Origin: Cryomorphaceae bacterium
GTDB taxonomy: Bacteria > Bacteroidota > Bacteroidia > Flavobacteriales > Schleiferiaceae
NCBI GenBank assembly: GCA_021298655.1
Contig: JAJTFK010000001.1
Coordinates: 47,906 to 111,905 of the forward strand
Length of the DNA: 64,000 nucleotides
Direction of reading: 5' to 3'
In this document: positions 1 through 10,010 of the stretch, piece by piece
How positions within the stretch are numbered: the stretch's first letter is position 1
How the letters are laid out: the number at the start of each line of letters is the position of its first letter
Position numbers and translations under genes: made by a program
The notes under the pieces: generated by a model
Told to the model about the DNA's origin: nothing
What the model saw: the letters and a program-made list of their open reading frames with translations, nothing else
The model's database searches: none

Positions 1-3000
1 TGGCCCGCAGCGGCTGACGCGGGTTTTCAAGTAGCCAGCCTTTGGACGAGGCCAACGACGGCAGGTCGTGCGGCAGGCCCAGGGCCGCCTGCCAACCGGG
101 GGCAAATTCCGCGCTGGGCGTCAAGCCGCTGAAGACGGGTACGGTTTTGAAGCCAGGAAGCAGGCTGCCGGTGTTGAGGCTCGCGGTGGCGTTGACGCTT
201 TTGAGCATGGTTGCGAGGTCGACCACCCCGATGAGGATGGTTTTGGCTACCGAGGGCTTGGTTTCTTTGTCGTCCTTGCCCTTGCCGGCCGAAGGCTGGG
301 GCGTTGCGGGTTTGGCGGAGCGAGCGGGCGCAGCGCCGCGAGCGGGCTTCTTGAGCTTACTGTACCCCGGAATCTGGTTGTAGAAGGTCGCCATGTTCGC
401 GTTGGCCGAAGCATTCCATTTTCCGCTCGACTCGACCGTATTACCGAAATTGAGCGAATCCAAACCGGGACGCGTTGCCCAGAGCGAATTGGTCTTCCAA
501 TCCAGATCGGCGGTGTAGCGAATCTGGGTTTGCAGGAAGCCCATAAACGGCAATTTGTTAATGGGTACGGACCAGGTCGTATTGACGGTGTGGTGGTATT
601 CGGTTGGTCGCCCTCCCGAGCGCAGGTTTTGGGCCAAGAAGTCCCGAACGCTGTCTGCCGATGCGGGTCCGGGCAATTCGTCGAAGCGCACGCGGATTCT
701 GCTTGTGTAGTCGAGTTTCCAGGACTTCGTCGGATCCCAAATCACGTTGTAGTTGCGGTCCATCGTGAAGTTCTTGTTGTAGGTGATGGGCAACTGGAAC
801 TTGGGGTTGTCGACGTTGCGCATTTGCATGGTTTGCTGGCTGCGCAGCACGTCGGCGCGGACACTGATCCGCGAAGGCGTAAGGTTTACGTTGGCGTCCC
901 GGATGATGGCAAGTGCCTTGGGCTTCAGGTTTTTAAACGGCTGAACGTTGACGGACGGCGCCTGGAAGGCGTAGGCGAGGCTCCCGCGGTTCTCCTGGCG
1001 CAAATCGTTGAGCGTGTTGGCGTCGCGCCGAAGTACCTCATTAAAGGCATAGGTGCCGCTCAGGTTTTCAACATCCCATGGCCGCGGCTTTTTGGGGAGC
1101 TTGGTGGACGCTCCGCCGCCCGCACTCAGGCCTTGTTCGGAATCGCCTTTGGACTCCATGCCTTCCATCGCCGGCGGACCCGTGGCTGCTCCTCGGCCGG
1201 AGGGTGCGCCACCGGTAGCCCGATCAATGCGCACGTTCGTGAAGGCAACCGCGCGCCGCTGCTGGAAGTCGCTCACCATGCCGCGCAAGGAGTCCTTGGC
1301 TCGCTGGCTGACCAGGTTGGCCAGGGCCTTAGGCATTTCGATGTCGGGATTGTAGGGATTAAACATCGGCGTCTTCCAATCCTGGGCATGGGTAATGAAG
1401 ACGGGCAAACGCAGGCGGCTGTTCGCCGGCAAGAACCGGTGCAGGTCCAAGTTGGTCTGCACGTCGTAGTTCATGGAACTGAACTTGTTGCGTTCGTTGG
1501 GCGCCATATCAATGCCCCCAAATCCGGGCGTGGAAAATCCGCCACTCAGCGCAACCTGTCCAAGGTCGGCGAGCTTCGCGGTACCGCGTGCCAAGCCCGC
1601 TACCCCTCCCCGATTGTCGAAATCCGTCATTCGGAGTTCGTTGACCCAAAGTTCGACGCATTTATCCAGGCCGTCGTCGCTTTGGTTCGCCGAGCTCCGC
1701 CGCGGGTTTCGAACCCCAACCATGATGGTTCGCACCCAACCCAAGTTCGGCGTACCCACCACGCGGTACGTGCGGTCCCCGACGGTTTTCTCGTAGGGCA
1801 GTGCCGGAGAGATGTTGGGATTGGTTTGCATGGCGGCATCGCGCTCCAGCTTCAGTGCGGTCCAAAGGGCAAACTCAATGTCGACGTCGTTGGCGCTGGG
1901 CCAAATGATGGCTTCGTCGGTTGCCCCCCAGGCCGTGGTGGTCAGCGGCAACTCATACTCGTAGTAGTTTTGGCTGTAGTCGTTGCCCACGCGAACAAAG
2001 AGTCGAACATCGCCGTCGCGCAGCAGGGCGGGGTCCGACGCGGCCTCGGCGTGCACAAAGAGCTTCATGCGCTTGTTCATGCGCATGTCCACGCTGGTGT
2101 TTTTGAAGACGGCACGGGCATCGCCGTCGCGGAGTCCGCAGGTGCGCAAGCTCAGCGACTGCTCGTTTTGCTGAAGCAGCGAGGTGTTGCCCAAGAGCAC
2201 TTGGCGGCGCAGCCCCGGGGGCATGCGGTACACGACGGGCACACGCCCCCCGTTTTCCTCAAGGTTGACCGCGTTCACGGTAAAGGTGGTGGGATCTGAG
2301 TCGTCAACCGGAATCATTTCGCGCGATGCATCGAGGTTGAAGCGGTAGCGACGCCATTCGCCGCGAACCAGGTCGAGGCGGGCCATGCGAAGCACCACCG
2401 GCTCCTGCCAATCGTGCAAAATCCAGCGCGCAAAGCGAATCGAACGAAAGTCCTGGGCTCCGTTGATGCGCTGGTCGGGCTCAAAAACCGGGATTTTAAA
2501 CTGGATCCAGCGAACCGGCTTGCGCGTTTGGTCGGGCAGCAGGTCGGTGGTGGTCTCGTAGATGTCGGCGATGTAGTTCTCGCCCACTACGAGGTCTTCG
2601 GGGCGCATCGAGATGCGGTAGCTGAAGTACTGCTCCGATCGGTTCAGGGTTGCGTCGCGGTTGACGTCTTCCTTGTCGGGCATGTTGGTGCTCATGGCCG
2701 GTTGGCCGTCGATTAGGGCGGTACGCGAATTCCCGTCGGGGTTGTTGAAGTAGCGGTAGCGGCGCAGGATGTCGGCATCAGCCTGGTCCTGAGCGCTGCC
2801 TCGGTAGTACACGAAGTTGTCGGCAGCGGGATCAAGCTGTGCGGCTGCGTAGACGGGGCTACCGGGACCAAAAACGTTTTGCACCCGATCCAGGTAGGTT
2901 TGGGAGCCTGGACCCAACCAGCGCCGCTCGTCGTCGTCGCGCAGGCCGTCTACCCCAACGTCTTGATTGGGCCGCGATGCTTCGCTGTTGTCAAAAGCGT

Positions 3001-6000
3001 CCACCACCGGCTGGTACTTAGAGGCGTAGCCCCACATAGAGGAATCGACGTCGAGGCGCGTTCCGTCGGCCGGAAGCCCGTGTTCAAAGGACTGCATGCC
3101 GTCCTTGAGAATGTCCTCCGAAACGTTGCCCAGGTGGAGGTAGACGTCGCCACCGGGTGCCGTGGGGTTGTCGAGAAAGGGGTCCATGACCCAGAACTGC
3201 ACAAACTCGATGTTCTGTTCCTCAAAATTGTTGATGGTTAGCTGGCGCATGATTCCGCCCCAGCGGCTGCGCGGATTTTTTAGGCTTCCGTCTGGGTTTA
3301 GGCCCGCCGAGATCCCGCTCAAGCCCTGCACGTCGTAGTTGTAGGGTCCGCGCTCGGTGGGGTCAAACTGCAAATCAAAGGTGTTGATGTTGCGCGCTTG
3401 GCTGGGGTCCAACGTGATGTTGGGAAAGACCTCGGCGAAGGGAACCATGCGCTGGCGGTGGTCGCTGGTAATCGCGGGGTTGTTCCGAATGTTGGGCGGC
3501 GTGATGGCCGTGCCGGTGAAAAAGGAGTTGTCGATAACGTACCACGAAAGGCGAGCCCGGTTGTAGTTCGAGGCCCAGTTGTCCGAAAGGCTGGCTTCGG
3601 GGAATCGCTCGGGTTGTCCTTCGGGAATCGAAGCAAGCTGCCAGGTAATGGTGCCCCTAAGGTCAATGGCGGTTTGGCTGCTTTCGAAGTCGTCAATGTA
3701 GGTCGTGGGCTCGCCGTTGATGCTAATAATGCGCGGTGACCCGGGGAGCAGCTGAGCCACCTCGGCCGTAAGCATGATGCTCGACGGGGCTTTTGTCGAT
3801 ACAAACGGCAGTTTATCGATGCTTCGGGTCAACCCCGGCAGGTTCTTTTCGTACTGGGTGTTGAGGCCCCAAATGGCGTTGCGCACGGGCTCCTCGCCGG
3901 CGGCGACCTTTTGGGTGAGCGCACCTTCCCGCAGCTGAAGAATGGATCCGCCGACGGTCCAGTTCCGCTGAAGCTGGTGGCTCACGGTGGCACCGGTAAA
4001 GGTTTTCGCCTGAAAATTGAACAGCGAGTTGTTTTCAAAACTCACGCGAATCGGAACGCCGCTCTGCAAGATGGCCTCGTTGATAATGCGCACCTGCCCC
4101 AGCGCATAGTCCACGGTGAAGTCCTGATTTTCGGTTAGTTTGTTGCCGCCCGCCGTAACCGAAATCGACCCGCGTGGAATGTTGAAGGAGTTGAGTTGGA
4201 TTACGGACCCCCCTGCCGATTTGTAGCGACCGCGAAGTAAAAATTTGTTTTTCTGGGTTTGCTCCTGGGCCCGGAACAGCGTGGAGTCGTAGAGTTCCTG
4301 GAACACGTAGCGCTTGCGCTCGTCGGCCGTGTTCAGTCGCTTGGCGAGCGAGGACCCAAAAGGCTCGAGCGCCGGGAGTATGATGCGCCCGGTCCCGCTG
4401 AGCACCGTCAACCCCTCGACAAAGTCAAAAAGTCCGTCGGGAAACGGATCGCCGTTGGTATTGACCTTGTCGGTCTGGAGCACCTGCACCAGCAGCTGGT
4501 CCTTGACGCTGGACTTGGGCAAGAACGGTATGGGCAGTCCGGTTTCGTCGTTGACGTAGAGCAGTTCCAGTCGAAAGTCTTCGGGGCTGATTTGGAACGC
4601 GTTCAGGTTGTACACGTTTTTCATCATCAGGTCCCAGGCCGGGCTCCGAACATTCAAAATTTGGTGCTTAAGCAGCTTGAGGATGAGCGACTTGGGCGCT
4701 ACGATTCCGTCGTTCGAAAATTCACCAACCTGATAGGTTCGGCCGTTGACCGTGTACTGGTAGGCCACCGCAATCACCTCGTCTTGGTTGAGCGCCGTGT
4801 TCAGCGAGAGGTAGCCCAGCTGCGGGTGGAAACTGAATTCGTTGGGCTGCAGCATTCGGGCATTGGTCAGCTGGGCGTACTCGATGTTGGCGTCGTAGCC
4901 CGCCGAATTGAGCACGGCGCCCGCCGAGGCCGCGTCGCGAATGGACGCAAAACGGGAAACGAGTTCCTGCGGGTCCAAGCGGTTGATTCGGTTGGTCGGC
5001 CACGCATCGGCACTGGGTCCGGGGAAGATGGCCTCGCCCGGAAGCGCGCCGGAGGTGCTGCGGTAGGCACCTTCTTCGCCCTCACCCAAGTCGAGGAATG
5101 CGACGAGGTTGCGGACCTCCGTCGGGATGCTTCGGCGGTTTGTTACCCAAACCTCGACCCGGGTAATCTGCACCGGCGACTGAATGATGGGGCGGGTTCC
5201 AACCCACTGCTCGTAGCGGTCGCGAAAAAACTGCGACAGAAAAAAGTGGCGGTTTGCTTCGTAGGCGTCGGCCTGCAGGCGAAACTCTTGGCTTGAAGCA
5301 CCGCCCTGAATGTTCATGCTCTGGCTCTGCGACCGCTGCTCGGCCAAGACCGTGGTCACGGTCGTCTTGCCAAACTGCATCTGGGTTTTCAGACCAAATA
5401 AACTTTGAACGCCCGTGATCAGGCTGCCGTTCGTCGGCAAGCTCACGTCGCCCATTTCGAAGCCCTTCAGGATGTCGTCTTCTTGACCCTTGAAATCGAG
5501 CTTGATCTTGTTTTCAAACGCGAAGGTGGCTTCGGTATCGAAGTTGAAGTTCAGGTTGAGCCGATCGCCGAGCTTGCCCGCCGCACTGATCTGCATTTTT
5601 TGGTCGAAGTCGATGGCGAGCGTTCGGCGGTTCCGCTCGGGAACAATAGGATTCTTAATGTGCTGGTAGCGCAGCCCAAAGCGAATCTCTGCGCTGCCCG
5701 TCGGGCGGATTTCGAGTTTATCGGAGCCAAAAATGTCGCGCAGCACGGGGCTCGTGATGCTCATGTCGGGAACCAGGCTGGAGCCGTCGCGGTCGGTGCC
5801 TCCGGCGTTCTGGGCCCAGCGTTTTTGCCAAAAATCCGATTCAAGCTCCCGAAAGCGCAGGGCTTGGTAGTCGGCCGCCGTGAGGTAGCGCGGCGCACCC
5901 ACGGGCATACCCGAAACGCTGCGCTGAAGAATGTAAAATCCGGTAACGGGGTCGTAGGTAACTTCCGTCTTCCAATTGGGTGGCGTCGGAAGACCGGGCA

Positions 6001-6088
6001 TGGGGACGCGGGTGCCGGTGCTGTCCTGCGCCCCAAGGCGAATGAGCGCCAGAAACCCCAGCAACGTCCAAAGCCCCCTTAGCTTCAT
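1..6088 (-). CDS. sprA: SprA, T9SS outer-membrane translocon (partial, 3' end outside window)
   Basis: The reverse strand is open from an ATG at 6088 to the window edge, about 2029 codons. SprA (Sov in Porphyromonas) forms the very large outer-membrane barrel through which the type IX secretion system exports proteins and, in gliding species, adhesins. The start MKLRGLWTLLGFLALIRLGA is a signal peptide and is followed by the proline-rich start and long beta-strand-rich body typical of SprA. The family is usually about 2300-2400 residues, so only the C-terminal part is missing. The ATG shares one base with the ruvA stop (TGATG), so translation is probably coupled to ruvA. Identification rests on recall of the family, its size and the ruvA link; I could not run an alignment. 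Confidence 0.9.
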   Translation of the reverse strand, partial: MKLRGLWTLLGFLALIRLGAQDSTGTRVPMPGLPTPPNWKTEVTYDPVTGFYILQRSVSGMPVGAPRYLTAADYQALRFRELESDFWQKRWAQNAGGTDRDGSSLVPDMSITSPVLRDIFGSDKLEIRPTGSAEIRFGLRYQHIKNPIVPERNRRTLAIDFDQKMQISAAGKLGDRLNLNFNFDTEATFAFENKIKLDFKGQEDDILKGFEMGDVSLPTNGSLITGVQSLFGLKTQMQFGKTTVTTVLAEQRSQSQSMNIQGGASSQEFRLQADAYEANRHFFLSQFFRDRYEQWVGTRPIIQSPVQITRVEVWVTNRRSIPTEVRNLVAFLDLGEGEEGAYRSTSGALPGEAIFPGPSADAWPTNRINRLDPQELVSRFASIRDAASAGAVLNSAGYDANIEYAQLTNARMLQPNEFSFHPQLGYLSLNTALNQDEVIAVAYQYTVNGRTYQVGEFSNDGIVAPKSLILKLLKHQILNVRSPAWDLMMKNVYNLNAFQISPEDFRLELLYVNDETGLPIPFLPKSSVKDQLLVQVLQTDKVNTNGDPFPDGLFDFVEGLTVLSGTGRIILPALEPFGSSLAKRLNTADERKRYVFQELYDSTLFRAQEQTQKNKFLLRGRYKSAGGSVIQLNSFNIPRGSISVTAGGNKLTENQDFTVDYALGQVRIINEAILQSGVPIRVSFENNSLFNFQAKTFTGATVSHQLQRNWTVGGSILQLREGALTQKVAAGEEPVRNAIWGLNTQYEKNLPGLTRSIDKLPFVSTKAPSSIMLTAEVAQLLPGSPRIISINGEPTTYIDDFESSQTAIDLRGTITWQLASIPEGQPERFPEASLSDNWASNYNRARLSWYVIDNSFFTGTAITPPNIRNNPAITSDHRQRMVPFAEVFPNITLDPSQARNINTFDLQFDPTERGPYNYDVQGLSGISAGLNPDGSLKNPRSRWGGIMRQLTINNFEEQNIEFVQFWVMDPFLDNPTAPGGDVYLHLGNVSEDILKDGMQSFEHGLPADGTRLDVDSSMWGYASKYQPVVDAFDNSEASRPNQDVGVDGLRDDDERRWLGPGSQTYLDRVQNVFGPGSPVYAAAQLDPAADNFVYYRGSAQDQADADILRRYRYFNNPDGNSRTALIDGQPAMSTNMPDKEDVNRDATLNRSEQYFSYRISMRPEDLVVGENYIADIYETTTDLLPDQTRKPVRWIQFKIPVFEPDQRINGAQDFRSIRFARWILHDWQEPVVLRMARLDLVRGEWRRYRFNLDASREMIPVDDSDPTTFTVNAVNLEENGGRVPVVYRMPPGLRRQVLLGNTSLLQQNEQSLSLRTCGLRDGDARAVFKNTSVDMRMNKRMKLFVHAEAASDPALLRDGDVRLFVRVGNDYSQNYYEYELPLTTTAWGATDEAIIWPSANDVDIEFALWTALKLERDAAMQTNPNISPALPYEKTVGDRTYRVVGTPNLGWVRTIMVGVRNPRRSSANQSDDGLDKCVELWVNELRMTDFDNRGGVAGLARGTAKLADLGQVALSGGFSTPGFGGIDMAPNERNKFSSMNYDVQTNLDLHRFLPANSRLRLPVFITHAQDWKTPMFNPYNPDIEMPKALANLVSQRAKDSLRGMVSDFQQRRAVAFTNVRIDRATGGAPSGRGAATGPPAMEGMESKGDSEQGLSAGGGASTKLPKKPRPWDVENLSGTYAFNEVLRRDANTLNDLRQENRGSLAYAFQAPSVNVQPFKNLKPKALAIIRDANVNLTPSRISVRADVLRSQQTMQMRNVDNPKFQLPITYNKNFTMDRNYNVIWDPTKSWKLDYTSRIRVRFDELPGPASADSVRDFLAQNLRSGGRPTEYHHTVNTTWSVPINKLPFMGFLQTQIRYTADLDWKTNSLWATRPGLDSLNFGNTVESSGKWNASANANMATFYNQIPGYSKLKKPARGAAPARSAKPATPQPSAGKGKDDKETKPSVAKTILIGVVDLATMLKSVNATASLNTGSLLPGFKTVPVFSGLTPSAEFAPGWQAALGLPHDLPSLASSKGWLLENPRQPLRA

Positions 6089-6666
6089 CAGAGTCGTGCT
6101 AGCGCGCGTTTGATCAGATCTTCCACCGAAGCATCGGCGTCTTCCGCCGCAAGGGCCGAAAGCACTTTCTCGACGGCCGGCCGCGCAAAACCAAGTACCA
6201 ATAAGGCCTCAATGGCTTCGTGCCGGGCCGAATGCGAACCCGACGGACTGCCCGAGGAGGCACCGAGCTTAACGGCCTTGTCGCGCAGGTCAACCACAAT
6301 ACGCTGCGCCGTTTTGGCCCCGATTCCCTTGATTCGCTGCAGACTGCCCGAATCACCGTTGGCGATTACGGACAGGGCTTCGTCGGGACGAAGGGTCGAC
6401 AAAATCACCCGCGCAGTACTGGCGCCAACGCCCGAAACCGAATTCAGCAAAACAAAAACGTCGCGCTCCAACTCGGTTACAAAGCCATAAAGCAGTTGGG
6501 CGTCTTCCCGGTACACCGGGTGCAGCAGGAGTTCGACCGGGCCCGAATCGGGCAATTCCCCGAAGGTGGTCAGCGAAATGTGGACCAAGTAGCCTACTCC
6601 ACCGCAGTCCACCACCACGTAGGTAGGCGTTTTGCGCGTTACGGAGCCTCTAAGATGGTAAAGCAT
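6088..6666 (-). CDS. ruvA: Holliday junction branch migration protein RuvA
   Basis: 192 residues, normal for RuvA. It binds four-way DNA junctions as a tetramer and loads the RuvB motor during recombinational repair. The N-terminal OB-fold starts MLYHLRGSVTRKTPTYVVVD; two helix-hairpin-helix motifs follow (GVSGVGASTARV and RIKGIGAKTAQRI), and a C-terminal RuvB-contacting domain ends the protein. The partner ruvB lies at 13475-14494 in this window but in a separate unit. The stop overlaps the sprA start by one base. ATG start; no clear TAnnTTTG element immediately upstream. Confidence 0.95.
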   Translation of the reverse strand: MLYHLRGSVTRKTPTYVVVDCGGVGYLVHISLTTFGELPDSGPVELLLHPVYREDAQLLYGFVTELERDVFVLLNSVSGVGASTARVILSTLRPDEALSVIANGDSGSLQRIKGIGAKTAQRIVVDLRDKAVKLGASSGSPSGSHSARHEAIEALLVLGFARPAVEKVLSALAAEDADASVEDLIKRALARL

Positions 6667-6706
6667 ACCTGGGTTAACGCCGGAGATGCCGGTATCGTAT
6701 GGACGT

Positions 6707-7390
6707 TTAGCGAAGAATTACCTTGGTAGTGCGAATGCCTCCGAGGTGGTAGCTGCGCAGAAGCCATAATCCGGGAACTTCGGGCGCGCGCACGCTGCCG
6801 TTCTCGGCGGGAACCGCAACCGACGCCGTTCGGCCCAGCACGTCAACCCATTCCACACGGTACACGTCGTTGGGCAGGCCGCTCAGCCACTGTCCGGCCG
6901 CCGCGGGCTGGGGCGCGAGGCGCACTTCGGGGAGCAGGGATTCCGGCGTGCTCACGTAGCGATTGAAGGCAAAGGCCACCACGACCTGAAGGGTGTCGTT
7001 GGCATCGGCCACGTTCACGAAGGTGTACCAAATGCTGTCCTGTCCGTTGGCCGACGTATCGCGAACGTAGGCATACCCCGAAAAGTCGTTGGCAACCCCG
7101 TTGGGCGCAATCGTTACGGAACCCTGCGATTGGTTGGCCCAGGTAGGGTAGCACAAATCCCAACAGAAGTAGTTGGAGTCCACGATCCCTGTGGTTCCGA
7201 CCTTGCGGCGCACGACGCGGTAGTCCTTGGTCGTACTGGACGTGTTTTTGACAGAAATGTGCGCGGTGGCCTGCGTCATGGTGTGGCTGTTGGCGTAGGC
7301 CACACTGTCCATGGACGTAACCGTCAAACTTTGGGCGCTCAGTGCGACGGCACCGGCGGCGGCGAGGGCGAAGAACAGGGTTTTTTGCAT
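6707..7390 (-). CDS. Small secreted protein with T9SS-like C-terminal domain
   Basis: 227 residues. An N-terminal signal peptide (MQKTLFFALAAAGAVALSAQ) precedes a beta-rich body of unknown function with a Cys pair (FCWDLC). The last 75 or so residues resemble a type A sorting domain: a proline-containing PQPAAAG turn, then VEWVDVLGRTASVAV and a GLWLLR...TTKVILR ending. Such domains direct cargo through SprA. The ATG is preceded by TACCTTTA with 4 nt between, one mismatch from the -7 consensus. The gene is divergent from the Omp28-like gene at 7494. Function unknown. Confidence 0.7.
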   Translation of the reverse strand: MQKTLFFALAAAGAVALSAQSLTVTSMDSVAYANSHTMTQATAHISVKNTSSTTKDYRVVRRKVGTTGIVDSNYFCWDLCYPTWANQSQGSVTIAPNGVANDFSGYAYVRDTSANGQDSIWYTFVNVADANDTLQVVVAFAFNRYVSTPESLLPEVRLAPQPAAAGQWLSGLPNDVYRVEWVDVLGRTASVAVPAENGSVRAPEVPGLWLLRSYHLGGIRTTKVILR

Positions 7391-7493
7391 GGGCTAAAGG
7401 TACTTCGTTGCGAAGTCCGCACCCAAACCTCCGAGCGCATTCATTTTTTGCGTAGTTTTCGGCCTCTTAAACCCTTTTATTCAACGCCACTTC

Positions 7494-9419
7494 ATGAAGC
7501 ACCTTACCCTAACGGCCCTCGCGGGTCTACTTAGCTTGAGTGCGTTTGGCCAAAACCGCTTGGTTCTGGTTGAGCACTTCACGCAAGCCTCGTGCGGACC
7601 TTGCGCCTCACAAAACCCCGCCCTTAAAGCGATTCTCGACGCCAACTCGACTAAAGTTGTCGCGCTTAAGTACCAAACCAGCTGGCCGGGTGTTGACCCC
7701 ATGAACGCAGCCAACCCCACGGAAGCCGCTGCGCGCGTTCAGTACTACAACGTGACCGGCGTACCCAATTCCGTAATGGACGGAAGCGGACCGGGTTCGC
7801 CAGGCACCATCGTGACCGCCACGACGATCAACAACCGCTACAATACCGCGGCACCCCTGAACATTACCGCAAGCCACCAGTGGACGCCCAACTACGACTC
7901 GATTCAAATCGGCGTTTTTGTGGCCAACGCAGGAACCACGACCGTTAGCTCGGGCGCAGCCGGTTCGCTGAAGCTTCACGTTGCCGTTATCGAAGAGGAA
8001 ATCAACTACCCTTCGGCTCCGGGCAGCAACGGCGAAAAGGACTTTTACCAAGTAATGCGTAAAATGGTTCCCGACGCCAGCGGCACCACGATGGCCGACA
8101 GCTGGACGGCCGGTCAAACCCAAATGTTCACGTTCAAGATCAAGGCTCCCGCCTACCTTGCTAACCTGAACAAAGTTGCCGTCGTTGCCTTCATGCAAGA
8201 CAACAGCAACAAGTCGGTTCTCAACGCCGCGCGCACTACGCCCCAGACCATTGCCGGCCTTCCCGACATCGGCTTGAATGCGTTTACCGCCGCTACGGCT
8301 GGACTGTGCAACGGCACGACGACGCCGTCCATCACCATCAAGAACGAAGGCAGCGTGGCCATCACTTCCGCAACCGTTGGGTACACCGTGAACGGCGGAA
8401 CTCCGGTAACGCAAAACTGGACGGGCAACCTGGCCGCTGGCGCAACCGCGGTGGTTAGCTTCCCCCAAGTGACGCTTCCCGCCGGAACCAATTCGCTGGT
8501 GGGTACGGTTAGCGCTCCGAACGGAACGGGCGACGTGAACGGCATGAACAACATGTCGGCTCCGATCGTGGCCGCTGTGATTAGCAACACGCCTACGCCT
8601 GCCCCCTTTGCCGAGGGCATGGAGAACGCCAACTTCAATGAGATCCCCGCAGGCCACGTGCTGCTCTACAACACGGCGAGCAAGCCCCTCGTTACGGTCG
8701 TATCTAAGGCCAACGTAAACGGCCTTCCCTACGAGCTCGGTGGCTACGGTCAATCGGCCAAGTCGCTCATGGTGGACTTCTTCACCATGCAAGCGGGCGC
8801 CCAAGCCAGCATCATCACCCCGAAGGTGGGCGGTGTAACGGCCGGCCACAAGCTGTTCTTCAACCACGCCTACGCGTCGTACGCTGGGGAAGCCGACGGC
8901 CTGAAGGTGTTTGTATCGTCGGACTGCGGCGGAACCTGGACGAATGTGTTCGACAAGTCGGGTACCGCCCTGGCTACGGCAGCGAACTCGACGAGCCGAT
9001 TCTTCCCGCAGCCCACGCAGTGGTACCCCAATACGATCAGCCTGTCTCAGTTCGCTGGCCAGGACATCATCGTGAAGTTTGAGTGCAACTCAGCGTACGG
9101 CAACAACCTGTGGCTCGACAACATCTGGGTGAGCACGAGCGCCTTGGGCGAAGAAGAGGCACTGATGGCCAAGGCTACGGTGTACCCGAACCCCGCTCGC
9201 GACGCCGTGAAGGTGGCCCTTCAGGCCGCTGAGGCCGGCGACGCCGTGGTTGAGGTGTTCAACCTGAACGGCCAGCGCGTTTTGGCCCAGAGCGTTTCGC
9301 TTGAGGCGGGCGCCCAGGAGTTGAATTTCAACGTAGCCGATTTGGCGAACGGAGTCTACACGGTGAAGATCGCCCTGAGCGACCGCATCGAGACGCTTCG
9401 CTTCACGGTACAGCACTAA
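7494..9419 (+). CDS. Secreted Omp28-like protein with thioredoxin-fold N-terminus and T9SS sorting domain
   Basis: 641 residues. After a signal peptide (MKHLTLTALAGLLSLSAFGQ) comes an Omp28-type thioredoxin-like segment with a CxxC at Cys34/Cys37 (EHFTQASCGPCASQNPAL). The middle contains a CARDB-like beta domain (about residues 255-350) and a jelly-roll-like region. The C-terminus is a type A sorting domain with VYPNPARDAVKVAL and a final LRFTVQH. The combination suggests a protein exported by the T9SS and held at the cell surface, with a possible thiol-disulfide role that is inferred from the CxxC only. A strong intrinsic terminator follows, separating it from the tlpA-like gene. Confidence 0.85.
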   Translation: MKHLTLTALAGLLSLSAFGQNRLVLVEHFTQASCGPCASQNPALKAILDANSTKVVALKYQTSWPGVDPMNAANPTEAAARVQYYNVTGVPNSVMDGSGPGSPGTIVTATTINNRYNTAAPLNITASHQWTPNYDSIQIGVFVANAGTTTVSSGAAGSLKLHVAVIEEEINYPSAPGSNGEKDFYQVMRKMVPDASGTTMADSWTAGQTQMFTFKIKAPAYLANLNKVAVVAFMQDNSNKSVLNAARTTPQTIAGLPDIGLNAFTAATAGLCNGTTTPSITIKNEGSVAITSATVGYTVNGGTPVTQNWTGNLAAGATAVVSFPQVTLPAGTNSLVGTVSAPNGTGDVNGMNNMSAPIVAAVISNTPTPAPFAEGMENANFNEIPAGHVLLYNTASKPLVTVVSKANVNGLPYELGGYGQSAKSLMVDFFTMQAGAQASIITPKVGGVTAGHKLFFNHAYASYAGEADGLKVFVSSDCGGTWTNVFDKSGTALATAANSTSRFFPQPTQWYPNTISLSQFAGQDIIVKFECNSAYGNNLWLDNIWVSTSALGEEEALMAKATVYPNPARDAVKVALQAAEAGDAVVEVFNLNGQRVLAQSVSLEAGAQELNFNVADLANGVYTVKIALSDRIETLRFTVQH

Positions 9420-9444
9420 TTCCGAACGGAGTTCGGTGGGGAAC

Positions 9445-9479
9445 GCGCCCGGGCCGCAAGGTCCGGGCGCTTCTTTTTT
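9445..9479 (+). terminator. Rho-independent terminator after the Omp28-like gene
   Basis: An 11-bp GC-rich stem (GCGCCCGGGCC with GGTCCGGGCGC, one G-T pair) encloses a GCAA tetraloop at 9456-9459 and is followed by TTCTTTTTT. It lies 25 bases after the stop codon. A smaller hairpin (CCGAAC-GGA-GTTCGG) sits just upstream at 9422-9436. Confidence 0.85.
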
Positions 9480-9527
9480 GGACCCAAGCCTTTGGACACC
9501 GATTGAAGTAGTACGTACCTTGAGGGC

Positions 9528-10007
9528 ATGAAACGCCTATTCACCGCTGCCTTGAGCGCACTCAGTCTTGCTTTGGGTGCGCAGTCCCTGCCCAAAATGG
9601 ATGTGTTAACCCTTGAGGGGGCCAAGGTTCCTATCTCGAGTTTGCGCGAAACGGGCAAACCCACCATCGTGAGCTTTTGGGCCACCTGGTGCAAGCCCTG
9701 CATCAACGAACTCAACGCGATGGCCGAGCACTACGAAGAACTGCGCGACGAGACCGGCGTGAACCTGATTGCGGTGAGCATCGACGATTCCCGAACGAGT
9801 CCCAAAGTGGGTCCCTTTGTTGCCGGTCAAGGTTGGGACTACACCGTGGTTCTGGACCCGAACAGCGACCTTCGCCGCGCCATGGGCGTCAACAACGTAC
9901 CTCATACGTTTTTGCTCAACGCCGCAGGCGAAGTGGTCTGGCAGGCCAACAAATACGTGCCGGGCGAAGAAGAAGTCCTGATTTCGGAAGTCCGTAAACT
10001 CAAGTAA
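9528..10007 (+). CDS. TlpA-like periplasmic thioredoxin
   Basis: 159 residues. A signal peptide (MKRLFTAALSALSLALGAQS) is followed by a TlpA/ResA-like thioredoxin fold: VSFWATWCKPCINEL has the redox pair Cys55/Cys58, and NVPHTFLL holds the cis-proline. Proteins of this family reduce disulfides in the envelope, often for cytochrome c maturation. The gene starts a three-gene unit: the DUF6029-like gene begins 3 bases after its stop, and the Omp28-like lipoprotein follows. A partial -7 element (TACCTTGA) lies 4 nt before the ATG. The actual substrate is unknown; the neighbours suggest an outer-membrane or surface partner instead of cytochrome maturation. Confidence 0.88.
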   Translation: MKRLFTAALSALSLALGAQSLPKMDVLTLEGAKVPISSLRETGKPTIVSFWATWCKPCINELNAMAEHYEELRDETGVNLIAVSIDDSRTSPKVGPFVAGQGWDYTVVLDPNSDLRRAMGVNNVPHTFLLNAAGEVVWQANKYVPGEEEVLISEVRKLK

Positions 10008-10010
10008 GCG

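Noticed and set aside
68..2299. 743-codon open frame on the plus strand
   Set aside because: It is antisense to sprA, which is open over the whole region with a signal peptide and family features. GC-rich codons with few stops in the complementary frame explain it.
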